Of a DNA stretch of 64,000 nt, positions 42,415 through 49,591 are shown piece by piece. How positions within the stretch are numbered: the stretch's first letter is position 1; every line of letters begins with the position of its first letter. Source of the DNA: Galbitalea sp036271875 (GTDB lineage Bacteria; Actinomycetota; Actinomycetes; Actinomycetales; Microbacteriaceae); the NCBI GenBank assembly GCA_036271875.1, contig DATAZU010000010.1:62001-126000 (forward strand), read 5' to 3'. The notes under the pieces were generated by a model. That model saw nothing but the letters and a program-made list of their open reading frames with translations, did not search any database and was not told the DNA's origin. Position numbers and translations under genes: made by a program.

Positions 42415-43173
42415 ATGACGCAGGCTCCGCCCCAAACCGAGACCCCCGTTAACGCTGGCGGCACCCTTTCGCAGACCGACGTTGTGCTCCAGGGCATCAA
42501 GCACATGATCACGACCGGCGCGCTCGGTCCCGGTTCGCGCCTGCCGATCGAAAAGGATCTCGCGGTCTCGCTCGGTGTTTCCCGTGGCTCGCTCCGCGAG
42601 GGCGTCCGCGCGCTCTGCATCATGGGTGTTCTCGAGACACGGCAGGGCGACGGAACGTATGTGACATCGCTCGACTCGAATCTCCTGCTCGCGCCCATGG
42701 GATTCATGGTCGATCTCCAGGCACCGGAACACCGGCACGACCTGCACACGGTCCGCCGCATCCTCGAGTCCGAGGCCGCCGCACGCGCGGCGCTGTACAT
42801 CACCGACGAGCAGCTCGCCGACGCCGCCGCCGTGCTCGCGGCCGTCAAACCCCTCGTCGTTGAGGGACAGGAACTCGATCACGAGGCGATCATGGATGCA
42901 GACATCGCCTTCCATCACATCGTCGCGCAGGCAGCCAACAATTCAGCGATGTCCGCGCTGATCGACGCGCTCGCCAATCGAACCCAGCGTGCGCGACTAT
43001 GGCTCGGTCTCCACAATCACGGGAGGGTTGTCACCTCGCACGACGAGCACGTCGCCATCCTCGGTGCCCTGCAGTCGCACCATCCCGATCGCGCGCGCCT
43101 GCTCATGGGACACCACCTGCTGGTGGTCGAGGACTACCTGCAGGATCAGCCTGCGATCGACGAGGACCAGTAG
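42415..43173 (+). CDS. GntR/FadR-family regulator of the fucose cluster
   Basis: 252 residues: GntR winged helix (about 20-85, LPIEKDLAVSLGVSRGSLREGVRALCIMGVLETRQGDGTYVTS) and an all-helical FCD/FadR C-domain with likely metal ligands (D-x3-H in DADIAFH, H in late DEHVAILGAL and GHHL). FCD proteins in such clusters bind a sugar acid or keto-acid intermediate. Divergent from the enolase-RraA-lactonase operon; its 3' end overlaps the fuconate dehydratase gene antisense by 28 bases. Confidence 0.88.
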   Translation: MTQAPPQTETPVNAGGTLSQTDVVLQGIKHMITTGALGPGSRLPIEKDLAVSLGVSRGSLREGVRALCIMGVLETRQGDGTYVTSLDSNLLLAPMGFMVDLQAPEHRHDLHTVRRILESEAAARAALYITDEQLADAAAVLAAVKPLVVEGQELDHEAIMDADIAFHHIVAQAANNSAMSALIDALANRTQRARLWLGLHNHGRVVTSHDEHVAILGALQSHHPDRARLLMGHHLLVVEDYLQDQPAIDEDQ

Positions 43174-44453
43174 CGGCCGGTTGGAAAGGTGAACTCGGCG
43201 ACGGACTCGTCGAACATCTGCGCACTGTAACCGGGCGCGGTCGGCAGCACGTACGCGCCGCCGCGCACGACGCACGGGTCGACGAAATGCTCGTGCAGGT
43301 GGTCGACGTACTCGGTAACCCGATTCTCGAGCGACCCGGACACAGCAACGTAGTCGAAGATCGACAGGTGCTGCACGAGCTCGCACAGACCAACACCACC
43401 GGCATGTGGACACACCGGGATGCCGAACTTGTTCGCCATGAAATAGACGCTGAGAATCTCGTTGATACTGCCAAGCCTGGCCGAATCGAGCTGGCAGAAA
43501 TCAATGGCCTCGGCCTGGAAGAACTGCTTGAATAGCACCCGGTTCATCGCGTGCTCTCCCGTCGCGACCCCGATCGGGGCGATCCCCTTGCGGATCGCCG
43601 CGTGGCCGAGCACGTCGTCGGGGCTGGTCGGCTCCTCCACCCAGTGCGGATGGAATTGCGCGAGCTCGCCGACCCAATCGATCGCCTCCGGGACATCCCA
43701 CACCTGGTTGGCGTCGATCATGAGCTTGGCATCCGGCCCGATCACATCGCGGGCAATGCCAAGCCGGCGGATGTCCTCCTGGCGATTGGCTCCGACCTTC
43801 AGCTTGACGTGTTGGTAGCCCTCATCAACGGCCTCCTGCAGGAGCCGACGCAGCTTCTCGTCGCTGTACCCTAGCCATCCCGCGCTCGTCGTGTAGCAGG
43901 GGTACCCGGTCTCGGTGAGCTCGGCGATGCGCTCGGCACGGGTTGGCGCGAGTTCGGTGAGCATTGCGAGCGCCTCATCGCGCGTGATCGCATCGGAAAG
44001 GTATTTGAGGTCGGCGGCATCGACTAGCTGTTCCGGGGTCATCTCGGCGAGCAGGCGCCACAGCGGTTTGCCTGCGACGCGGGCCGCGAGATCCCACATT
44101 GCGTTCATCACCGCGGCGAGCGCGAGATGCTCCACACCCTTCTCCGGACCGAGCCAGCGCAGTTGTGAGTCGCTGTTGAGGTCCCGGTACACGCCCCCGA
44201 GGTCAGCAACCGAATCCTCGACTGAGCGGCCGACGAGCGGGATGCCGCGCTGGCGGGCAGCTTCGACACACAGGTCGTTCCCACGACCGATCGTGAACGT
44301 GAACCCATACCCCTTGAGCGCGGGGTCGCTGGTGTGCACGACCACGTAGGCCGCCGAGTAGTCGCCGTCCTTGTTCATCGCGTCCGAGCCGTCTGCGGTG
44401 AGCGATGTGGGGAATCGCACGTCGTGGCTGGTTACTGCGGTGATGGTTGTCAT
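43146..44453 (-). CDS. L-fuconate dehydratase
   Basis: 435-residue enolase-superfamily enzyme dehydrating L-fuconate to 2-keto-3-deoxy-L-fuconate. It matches the fuconate dehydratase/ENOSF1 branch: DGSDAMNKDGDYSAAYV, GYPCYTTSAGWLGY, the catalytic KxK in HVKLKVG, metal ligands in MIDANQVWD, WVEEPTSPDD and ATGEH, and the Asp-His dyad in QLDSARLGS and CPHAGGVGLCE. Length is normal for the family. Transcribed leftward 14 bases after the aldo/keto reductase, with which it forms a two-gene unit. Confidence 0.93.
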   Translation of the reverse strand: MTTITAVTSHDVRFPTSLTADGSDAMNKDGDYSAAYVVVHTSDPALKGYGFTFTIGRGNDLCVEAARQRGIPLVGRSVEDSVADLGGVYRDLNSDSQLRWLGPEKGVEHLALAAVMNAMWDLAARVAGKPLWRLLAEMTPEQLVDAADLKYLSDAITRDEALAMLTELAPTRAERIAELTETGYPCYTTSAGWLGYSDEKLRRLLQEAVDEGYQHVKLKVGANRQEDIRRLGIARDVIGPDAKLMIDANQVWDVPEAIDWVGELAQFHPHWVEEPTSPDDVLGHAAIRKGIAPIGVATGEHAMNRVLFKQFFQAEAIDFCQLDSARLGSINEILSVYFMANKFGIPVCPHAGGVGLCELVQHLSIFDYVAVSGSLENRVTEYVDHLHEHFVDPCVVRGGAYVLPTAPGYSAQMFDESVAEFTFPTGRYWSSSIAG

Positions 44454-44467
44454 GTCTGGTGATCCCG

Positions 44468-45466
44468 TCAGGCGTGAAGGTACGGCGAATCAGGCAGCAG
44501 GGAGTCGGCTCGAAGTTCGAGCCACAGCGCTGCGGGAATGGATTGGGAGTACCGCTCGACGTTGCTCGTCATTTGGGCGGCGTCCCGAACTCCGACGACG
44601 ACGGAGACCACCGCGGGATGCAGCAGGGGGAACGCCAGGGCGACATCGGGCAGCGTGACTCCGTGGCGCTCGCAGACATCGGCAATCTCGATGGCGCGGG
44701 CAACGAGCTCGGCAGGAGCGTCAAGGTAGTCGTATTTCGCTCCGGTGGAGGGCCGGGCGGAACTAAGCAACCCCGTGTTATATACCCCCGCGATCACAAC
44801 CCCGACGCCTCGTTCCAGGGCGACCGGCAGGAGGTCGTCGTCCGCACCCTGCTCGAGCAGGGTGTAGCGGCTCGCGAGCATGACCAGGTCGAGGTCGGTC
44901 TCGCGAACCAGAGTTGCCAGTGCCGCGGACTGATTCATGCCGGCCCCGACCGCACCGACGACGCCCTGGTCACGCAACTCGATCAGGGTCTGGATGCCCT
45001 CGCCCAGCGCCTGCTCCATGTGGTCGTCCGGGTCGTGCAGATAGAGGATGTCGATCGAGTCGAGCCCGGTGCGTGAGAGCGACTCCTCGAATGAGCGAAG
45101 GATCCCGTCGCGACTGAAATCCCACTGGCGCCGGTTGGCAGCGGGGACGACGAAGCCCTGGTCATCTAGTCGATCGGCGAGTTCGGGGCTGTCGACCAGC
45201 AGCCGACCGACCTTGGAGGACACCACGTATTCGTGGCGGGGATACTGGCGCAGGAGCGACCCGAGGCGCCGCTCCGAGAGGCCGAGACCGTAGTGCGGAG
45301 CGGTGTCAAAGTAACGGATGCCCGCGTCCCACGCGGCTGCGACTGCGCCCGCGGCCTGCTCATCGGTGGTCTCCCGATAGAGGTTGCCGAATTGGGCAGC
45401 CCCAAGACCGAGCTCGGTCAGCTGGAGACCGCTCCGCGTTGAGCGCGTCCGCATTGCACCATCCAT
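44468..45466 (-). CDS. aldo/keto reductase, probable L-fucose 1-dehydrogenase
   Basis: 332-residue AKR of the pyridine-nucleotide sugar dehydrogenase branch (D-threo-aldose/L-fucose dehydrogenase-like). Catalytic tetrad: D and Y in FDTAPHYGLGLSERRLG (about 53-69), K in SSKVGRL (about 84), H in LYLHDPDDH (about 143). Oxidation of L-fucose to the lactone would feed the lactonase at 39516. The first ATG (45466) and a second four codons in are both possible. Forms an operon with fuconate dehydratase. Confidence 0.85.
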   Translation of the reverse strand: MDGAMRTRSTRSGLQLTELGLGAAQFGNLYRETTDEQAAGAVAAAWDAGIRYFDTAPHYGLGLSERRLGSLLRQYPRHEYVVSSKVGRLLVDSPELADRLDDQGFVVPAANRRQWDFSRDGILRSFEESLSRTGLDSIDILYLHDPDDHMEQALGEGIQTLIELRDQGVVGAVGAGMNQSAALATLVRETDLDLVMLASRYTLLEQGADDDLLPVALERGVGVVIAGVYNTGLLSSARPSTGAKYDYLDAPAELVARAIEIADVCERHGVTLPDVALAFPLLHPAVVSVVVGVRDAAQMTSNVERYSQSIPAALWLELRADSLLPDSPYLHA

Positions 45467-45508
45467 TCGCCGTTGGTCTAATCGCCGTCACGTAAGCATA
45501 GGGCAAAC

Positions 45509-45517
45509 ATTAGATGT
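45509..45517. promoter_or_regulatory. candidate regulator site ACATTAGATGT
   Basis: ACAT-TAG-ATGT palindrome (45508-45518) about 45 bases upstream of the aldo/keto reductase gene; related to CATCCGATG at 42289 and to the repeat at 39435. It lies in the 120-base gap between the reductase and the LacI gene. Confidence 0.3.
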
Positions 45518-45586
45518 ATTTGGGACTTTTTGACGACTCCGAGGCCAAAATTGCGCGTAGAACGAAAATTGGTCGGTTGAATATGC

Positions 45587-46594
45587 CTATATCGGACCCG
45601 TTGACTTTCTGACGACGAGCGCGGGCTGCGGGTCAGAGACCACGACGTCCTCGATCGTTCCCGCGTCGATGCGCTCAAGTATGCTCGCCATCGATCGCCT
45701 GCCGAGTTCGTAGAGCGGCATCCGAACCGTAGTCAGCGGGGGCCACGCGTTCTCGGCCGTCCACGCGTCGTGGATCGCAACAACGGACAGATCGGCGGGA
45801 ACCTCTCGCCCCCGCGCGCGAGCTTCGAGCATGAGACCGAGGGCGGCGTTAACGTTGGCAACCACCACCGCGGTTGGTCGCTGTCCCCGACGATCGATCT
45901 CCGCCATGGCTGCGCGGCCCTGACGAGGGTCGTAGCCGAGCCGAGTGACAAGTCGCTGATCGACCGGAAGCCCGAACGCCGCCATCGCCGCAGCAAACCC
46001 CACCTCCCTGCGCTGGGCACTGTCCGTTGTCGGGAGACCGTTCACGAAACCGATCCTCCGGTGGCCGAGGCCGACCAGGTGTTCCACCGCGAGACGAGCA
46101 CCGGCCTCGTCCGGCAGAATAACCGATCCGACATGGTCGTCCCTCCGGGAGTTGATGATCACCGCGGGAACCCGACCCTCAAGGATCGCGGCGAGTTCGT
46201 CGGTCGAGATGTTGTCGCCGACCTGGATGAGCACCCCGTCCACTCTGCCCTCGCCTACCAGCCTTGCAACGGATGCCGCGATCGGTCGCATGCTCTCGGC
46301 GCGAGCGAGAAGCACCATGTAGCCGAGCTCCGCAGCAGCATCCTCGACGCCACGCATGAGTTCGCTGAAGATGGCGTTCGTGAGATCGGGAACGATCATG
46401 GCAATGACGTTGGTCCGGGCGAATTTCAGGGCGCGCGCGGCGAAGTTCGGGTGATAGTCCAGTTCGCGGGCGGCATCCTCGATCCGTTGCCGGGTCGCGC
46501 CGCTGACCCGGGAACTCGGAGCGTTGCTGAGGACGCGCGAGACTGCCGATACCGAGACTCCAGCGAGCTCGGCGACGTCACTCAGGGTCGACAC
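45587..46594 (-). CDS. LacI-family transcriptional regulator
   Basis: 335 residues: LacI HTH at the N-terminus (STLSDVAELAGVSVSAVSRVLSN) with hinge helix, then a periplasmic-binding-like ligand domain (RTNVIAMIVPDLTNAIFSELMRGVEDAAAELGY). The start is GTG with its own TACACT hexamer six bases upstream (46601-46606), in addition to read-through from the CoA-transferase operon of which it is the last gene. Likely binds the TGCTCAAGCGTTTGAGCA operator at 49424. Confidence 0.9.
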   Translation of the reverse strand: MSTLSDVAELAGVSVSAVSRVLSNAPSSRVSGATRQRIEDAARELDYHPNFAARALKFARTNVIAMIVPDLTNAIFSELMRGVEDAAAELGYMVLLARAESMRPIAASVARLVGEGRVDGVLIQVGDNISTDELAAILEGRVPAVIINSRRDDHVGSVILPDEAGARLAVEHLVGLGHRRIGFVNGLPTTDSAQRREVGFAAAMAAFGLPVDQRLVTRLGYDPRQGRAAMAEIDRRGQRPTAVVVANVNAALGLMLEARARGREVPADLSVVAIHDAWTAENAWPPLTTVRMPLYELGRRSMASILERIDAGTIEDVVVSDPQPALVVRKSTGPI

Positions 46595-46600
46595 TGGCCC

Positions 46601-46606
46601 AGTGTA
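46601..46606 (-). promoter_or_regulatory. -10 hexamer of leaderless LacI gene (internal operon promoter)
   Basis: TACACT on the minus strand, exactly six bases before the GTG start at 46594. Confidence 0.5.
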
Positions 46607-46622
46607 GATCGGGCACGGCGAG

Positions 46623-47069
46623 CTATCTCTTGTTCACGAGGTAGAGGTGCGTGAGGACCAGCACAACGTCGCCGCGCTGGTTGGTCACTGTGACCGCTTC
46701 GTGCACGTAGCCGAACCGTGCCGGCTGCTTCGCGTGATCGCTCTTCGCCGCGATCTCGGCGGTCACGGTGATCGTGTCGCCGATAAAGACCGGAGCAACG
46801 AATCGGATGCGGTCATAGCCATAGCTCATGGCCTGGGGATTGATGTCCACGGCCGTCATACCAACGGCAACCGACAGGATGAGCGTGCCGTGAGCGATCC
46901 GCTGCCCGATGGACTGCGTCGCGGCCCACTCGGCATCCATGTGGTGCGGAAAGAAATCGCCGGTCTGTCCGGCGTGCAGCACGATGTCTGACTCCGTGAT
47001 CGTGCGTCCCGTCGAGCGCCTGCTCTCGCCGAGCTGATAGTCGTCGAACCACCGATCGATTGTCTGCAT
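46623..47069 (-). CDS. MaoC-like acyl dehydratase
   Basis: 148-residue single hot-dog-fold hydratase/dehydratase. The catalytic segment ITESDIVLHAGQTGDFFPHHMD (D and H of the MaoC/(R)-hydratase motif, about 23-45) and AHGTLILSVAVGM are typical of CoA-thioester hydratases such as mesaconyl-CoA or enoyl-CoA hydratases. It lies directly downstream of a CoA transferase and an odd solute-binding-like gene, its ATG overlapping the latter's stop by one base. A CoA-ester of a C4-C5 acid is a reasonable substrate guess. Confidence 0.87.
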   Translation of the reverse strand: MQTIDRWFDDYQLGESRRSTGRTITESDIVLHAGQTGDFFPHHMDAEWAATQSIGQRIAHGTLILSVAVGMTAVDINPQAMSYGYDRIRFVAPVFIGDTITVTAEIAAKSDHAKQPARFGYVHEAVTVTNQRGDVVLVLTHLYLVNKR

Positions 47070-48202
47070 CAGCTCGCCGCACTCAATTCGGCGGTCAGGT
47101 CGTTCATTCGTGCGACGCACTCGGCGTCGGTCAGCTCCCCGGCCAGGGTCCGGGTGACGAGCGGCGACAGCCGATCCTGCAACTCGATGTACTGCGCGAA
47201 CCTCGGTCGGAGGTACGCACCCTCAAGGGTTGCACGCGTGCCACGGAAGAAATCGAGAGTCCGGGCATTCGTGCGATCGTCATCCCAGGCGACCGCGTTG
47301 CCTGGTTGGCCGCCGCCATCGAAGTATGCACCGGACTGAACTCCGGCTGACGCCAGCCAAAAGGCGTGCGCGCGAGCGTCATCCGGAACGTCAGACTGTG
47401 CCGAAACCGCGACTCCGGCGCCGCCCAGCAACGATCCGGCCACCCCGAGCGGTCCGCTGGGGATGTCGACATAGCGCAGTCGATGCTTCCGGAATCCGTC
47501 GCGCGAATAGTTGCTGTAGCCGAAGGCGAGTGGCGAGTATGCCCACGTGTCGACCTCCGCGAGCGCATCAGCGACCTGAATGGGATTCCAGGTCAGGTTG
47601 TCGACGGGGACGAGAGCGACCAGTTCGTGCAGAAGGGCAAGGGCCTCGAGGGCGGCGGTCTCGGGCAGGAACAGCCCGTCGCCGTTCATCGGGGACGCGC
47701 CGGCGTTCGCCGAGATCGTAACGAGGCTCGAAAACGCGTCGATGGGCTTGCTCGCCCAAAGGACCTTTCCCGCGCGTGCGAGTTCGAGCACCTCCGGCCA
47801 GTCCCGGGGCGGCTCGGAGATCAGGTCGGGGCGGAAGACCGCAACCTGAGCTGCCGCGTCCGTCGCCAGGGCCCACTGGTGGCCGCCGTGCGAGTAGCTC
47901 TCATGCGACCGACCAACCGACTGGCTCGCCAGCACCCGGAGCTTATCGTCGTGTCCGGTTCCGTCGAGTCGGGCAAACAGACCACGGTCTGCGGCGACCG
48001 GGACGTGAGGATGATCGATCACTAGCAGGTCGTACTGCTCGACGAGTCGCTCGATCGGTTGATCGGCGAATGCCTGCAGCGACCGGAACTCCCACTTCAC
48101 TTCGACATCCGGGCGGATCACGCGATACGCGTTTGCTGCCGCGACCACGCTGTCATACCCGCGTGCATGCTCCCAGGTGATGCCGCGGAGCACGATTGTC
48201 AT
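47069..48202 (-). CDS. solute-binding-protein-like protein without signal peptide
   Basis: 377 residues with the layout of family 1 ABC sugar-binding proteins (ITWEHARGYDSVVAAANAYRVIRPDVEVKWEFRS at the start, a WPEVLELARAGKV segment in the middle and a C-terminal FRGTRATLEGAYLRPRFAQYIELQDRLSP), but the mature fold begins at residue 3: no signal peptide, no lipobox and no Tat motif. No permease genes are adjacent. It overlaps the CoA-transferase gene by four bases and the MaoC gene by one. A cytosolic ligand-binding or enzyme-accessory role is inferred; no function is known to me. Confidence 0.75.
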   Translation of the reverse strand: MTIVLRGITWEHARGYDSVVAAANAYRVIRPDVEVKWEFRSLQAFADQPIERLVEQYDLLVIDHPHVPVAADRGLFARLDGTGHDDKLRVLASQSVGRSHESYSHGGHQWALATDAAAQVAVFRPDLISEPPRDWPEVLELARAGKVLWASKPIDAFSSLVTISANAGASPMNGDGLFLPETAALEALALLHELVALVPVDNLTWNPIQVADALAEVDTWAYSPLAFGYSNYSRDGFRKHRLRYVDIPSGPLGVAGSLLGGAGVAVSAQSDVPDDARAHAFWLASAGVQSGAYFDGGGQPGNAVAWDDDRTNARTLDFFRGTRATLEGAYLRPRFAQYIELQDRLSPLVTRTLAGELTDAECVARMNDLTAELSAAS

Positions 48203-49389
48203 GCCTGCACCGAGGCCGGCGCGGGAAACTCGCGCCGAACCGCATCCGTATGTTCTCCGAGCCTCGGCGCCGGGCGTGACCCGGTGAGCGGTGCGCCATC
48301 AACTCGCAGGGGACCGCGTGTGGTGACGAGCGTGACCGGCGCGTCGGTGCCGATCGGGTCGCGCGTGATCTCCTGGGTCATCCGGATGGCGCGGAATCCG
48401 TCGTGGGCGACGAGTTGTTCGAGGGTCAGAACCGGCGCGCACCACACGTCGGCCCGATCGAGGATCTCGAGCCAGTATTCGGTCGACTCGCTGGAAAAGC
48501 GCGCAGCCAGGAGCTCTGAAATCTCGTCCTGCTTCTCCCACCAAATCGCGGGGTCGGCCATGGCCGTCAGCTCCGCAACGCCGAGGAGCTCTCCGATCCG
48601 ATTCACCGGGTTCATCGCCAGGGCGATATGGCCATCGCTCGTTGGATATGTGCCGTACGGCGCTGACAGGAAGGCATTCGCCGAGTGCGCTCCACCCCGA
48701 TTCACGGTAACGCTCGCGTCATTGAGATGCGTGCTCAAAAGTTCGAGTTGCAGGTCGAGCATCGCTTCGAGCAAGCTCGTCTGCACGTGGCCGCCCACCC
48801 CGGTGCGGAACCGCCGGACGAGCAGGGCGGTCACTCCCTGCGCAATGTGACAGCTCATCAGGTGATCCGCGATGGAGAGTCCGACGGGAACCGGTCCGTC
48901 GCCCCGGGAACCGCTGAGCCACGGCATACCGGTGATCGACTGCGCCAGCAGGTCCTGACCCGGCCGGTCCTTCCACGGACCACTGTCGCCATAGCCGGTC
49001 GCGCTCGCATAGACCAGTGTTGGATTGATGGCGCGCACCGACTCGTAGTCGAGGCCGATCCGCTCCATCACTCCAGGCCTGAAGTTCTGGATGAGCACGT
49101 CCGCTTTGCCGACCAGGTGCTTTACCCAGGCGAGATCGTCCGGGTCCTTCAGGTCTGCTGCGACGCTCTCCTTGTTGCGATTCATCGCGTGGAACGAGAT
49201 GGTGTCACCGTCCGCGGTCCTGCCTGCGAATGCCAGGGTCCTGCCGATGTCGCCAACGCCGGGACGCTCGACCTTGATCACTCGCGCACCCAGGTCGGCG
49301 AGGCGCATGGCAGCGACCGGACCGGCAAGAAACTGGCTGAAGTCCAGAACGAGGATGCCGTCGAGTGGCCGCTCGATCTCAATCGCCAT
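48199..49389 (-). CDS. CaiB/BaiF family III CoA-transferase
   Basis: 396-residue class III CoA-transferase with an interlocked-dimer fold. Motifs: LDGILVLDFSQFLAGPVAAMRLADLGARVIKVERPG at the start, NRNKESVAADLK, and YGDSGPWKDRPGQDLLAQSITG, where the Asp of GQDLLAQ is the expected acyl-enzyme residue. Transfers CoA between carboxylic acids; the acid is not identified. First gene of a four-gene operon (CoA-transferase, SBP-like, MaoC, LacI). ATG 49389 was chosen as conservation begins at once. Confidence 0.9.
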   Translation of the reverse strand: MAIEIERPLDGILVLDFSQFLAGPVAAMRLADLGARVIKVERPGVGDIGRTLAFAGRTADGDTISFHAMNRNKESVAADLKDPDDLAWVKHLVGKADVLIQNFRPGVMERIGLDYESVRAINPTLVYASATGYGDSGPWKDRPGQDLLAQSITGMPWLSGSRGDGPVPVGLSIADHLMSCHIAQGVTALLVRRFRTGVGGHVQTSLLEAMLDLQLELLSTHLNDASVTVNRGGAHSANAFLSAPYGTYPTSDGHIALAMNPVNRIGELLGVAELTAMADPAIWWEKQDEISELLAARFSSESTEYWLEILDRADVWCAPVLTLEQLVAHDGFRAIRMTQEITRDPIGTDAPVTLVTTRGPLRVDGAPLTGSRPAPRLGEHTDAVRREFPAPASVQA

Positions 49390-49423
49390 GGCGTTACCGC
49401 TCCCTTCGAAACGCCGCACGACC

Positions 49424-49441
49424 TGCTCAAGCGTTTGAGCA
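49424..49441. promoter_or_regulatory. LacI-type operator TGCTCAAGCGTTTGAGCA
   Basis: Perfect 7-bp arms around a central GCGT; the AAGCGTTT core with a central CpG is the hallmark of LacI-family operators. It lies 35 bases upstream of the CoA-transferase start and likely controls that operon, including the LacI gene at its end. The GH95 gene is 150 bases away on the other side. Confidence 0.75.
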
Positions 49442-49591
49442 CACGTTAGCCCAGAGAGCGAAACATCGTCAATAGTCGATGAAAGATTGGATGTTAGCCT
49501 CCGTGAGTGCGGGATACTGGCCAGTTCTATGCAGCGCTTGGGTGCGGTGCTATAAATTAACCCAATGTTTTGCGAACTCTAGGAGATAACA

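Noticed and set aside
42264..42918. N-terminal 218-codon extension of the enolase-family gene
   Set aside because: It is antisense to the FadR-type regulator and contains no enolase-family sequence; the real start is 42264.
46813..47120. Upstream extension of the MaoC gene to 47120
   Set aside because: The extra 17 residues lie inside the preceding gene and conservation begins at the ATG 47069.
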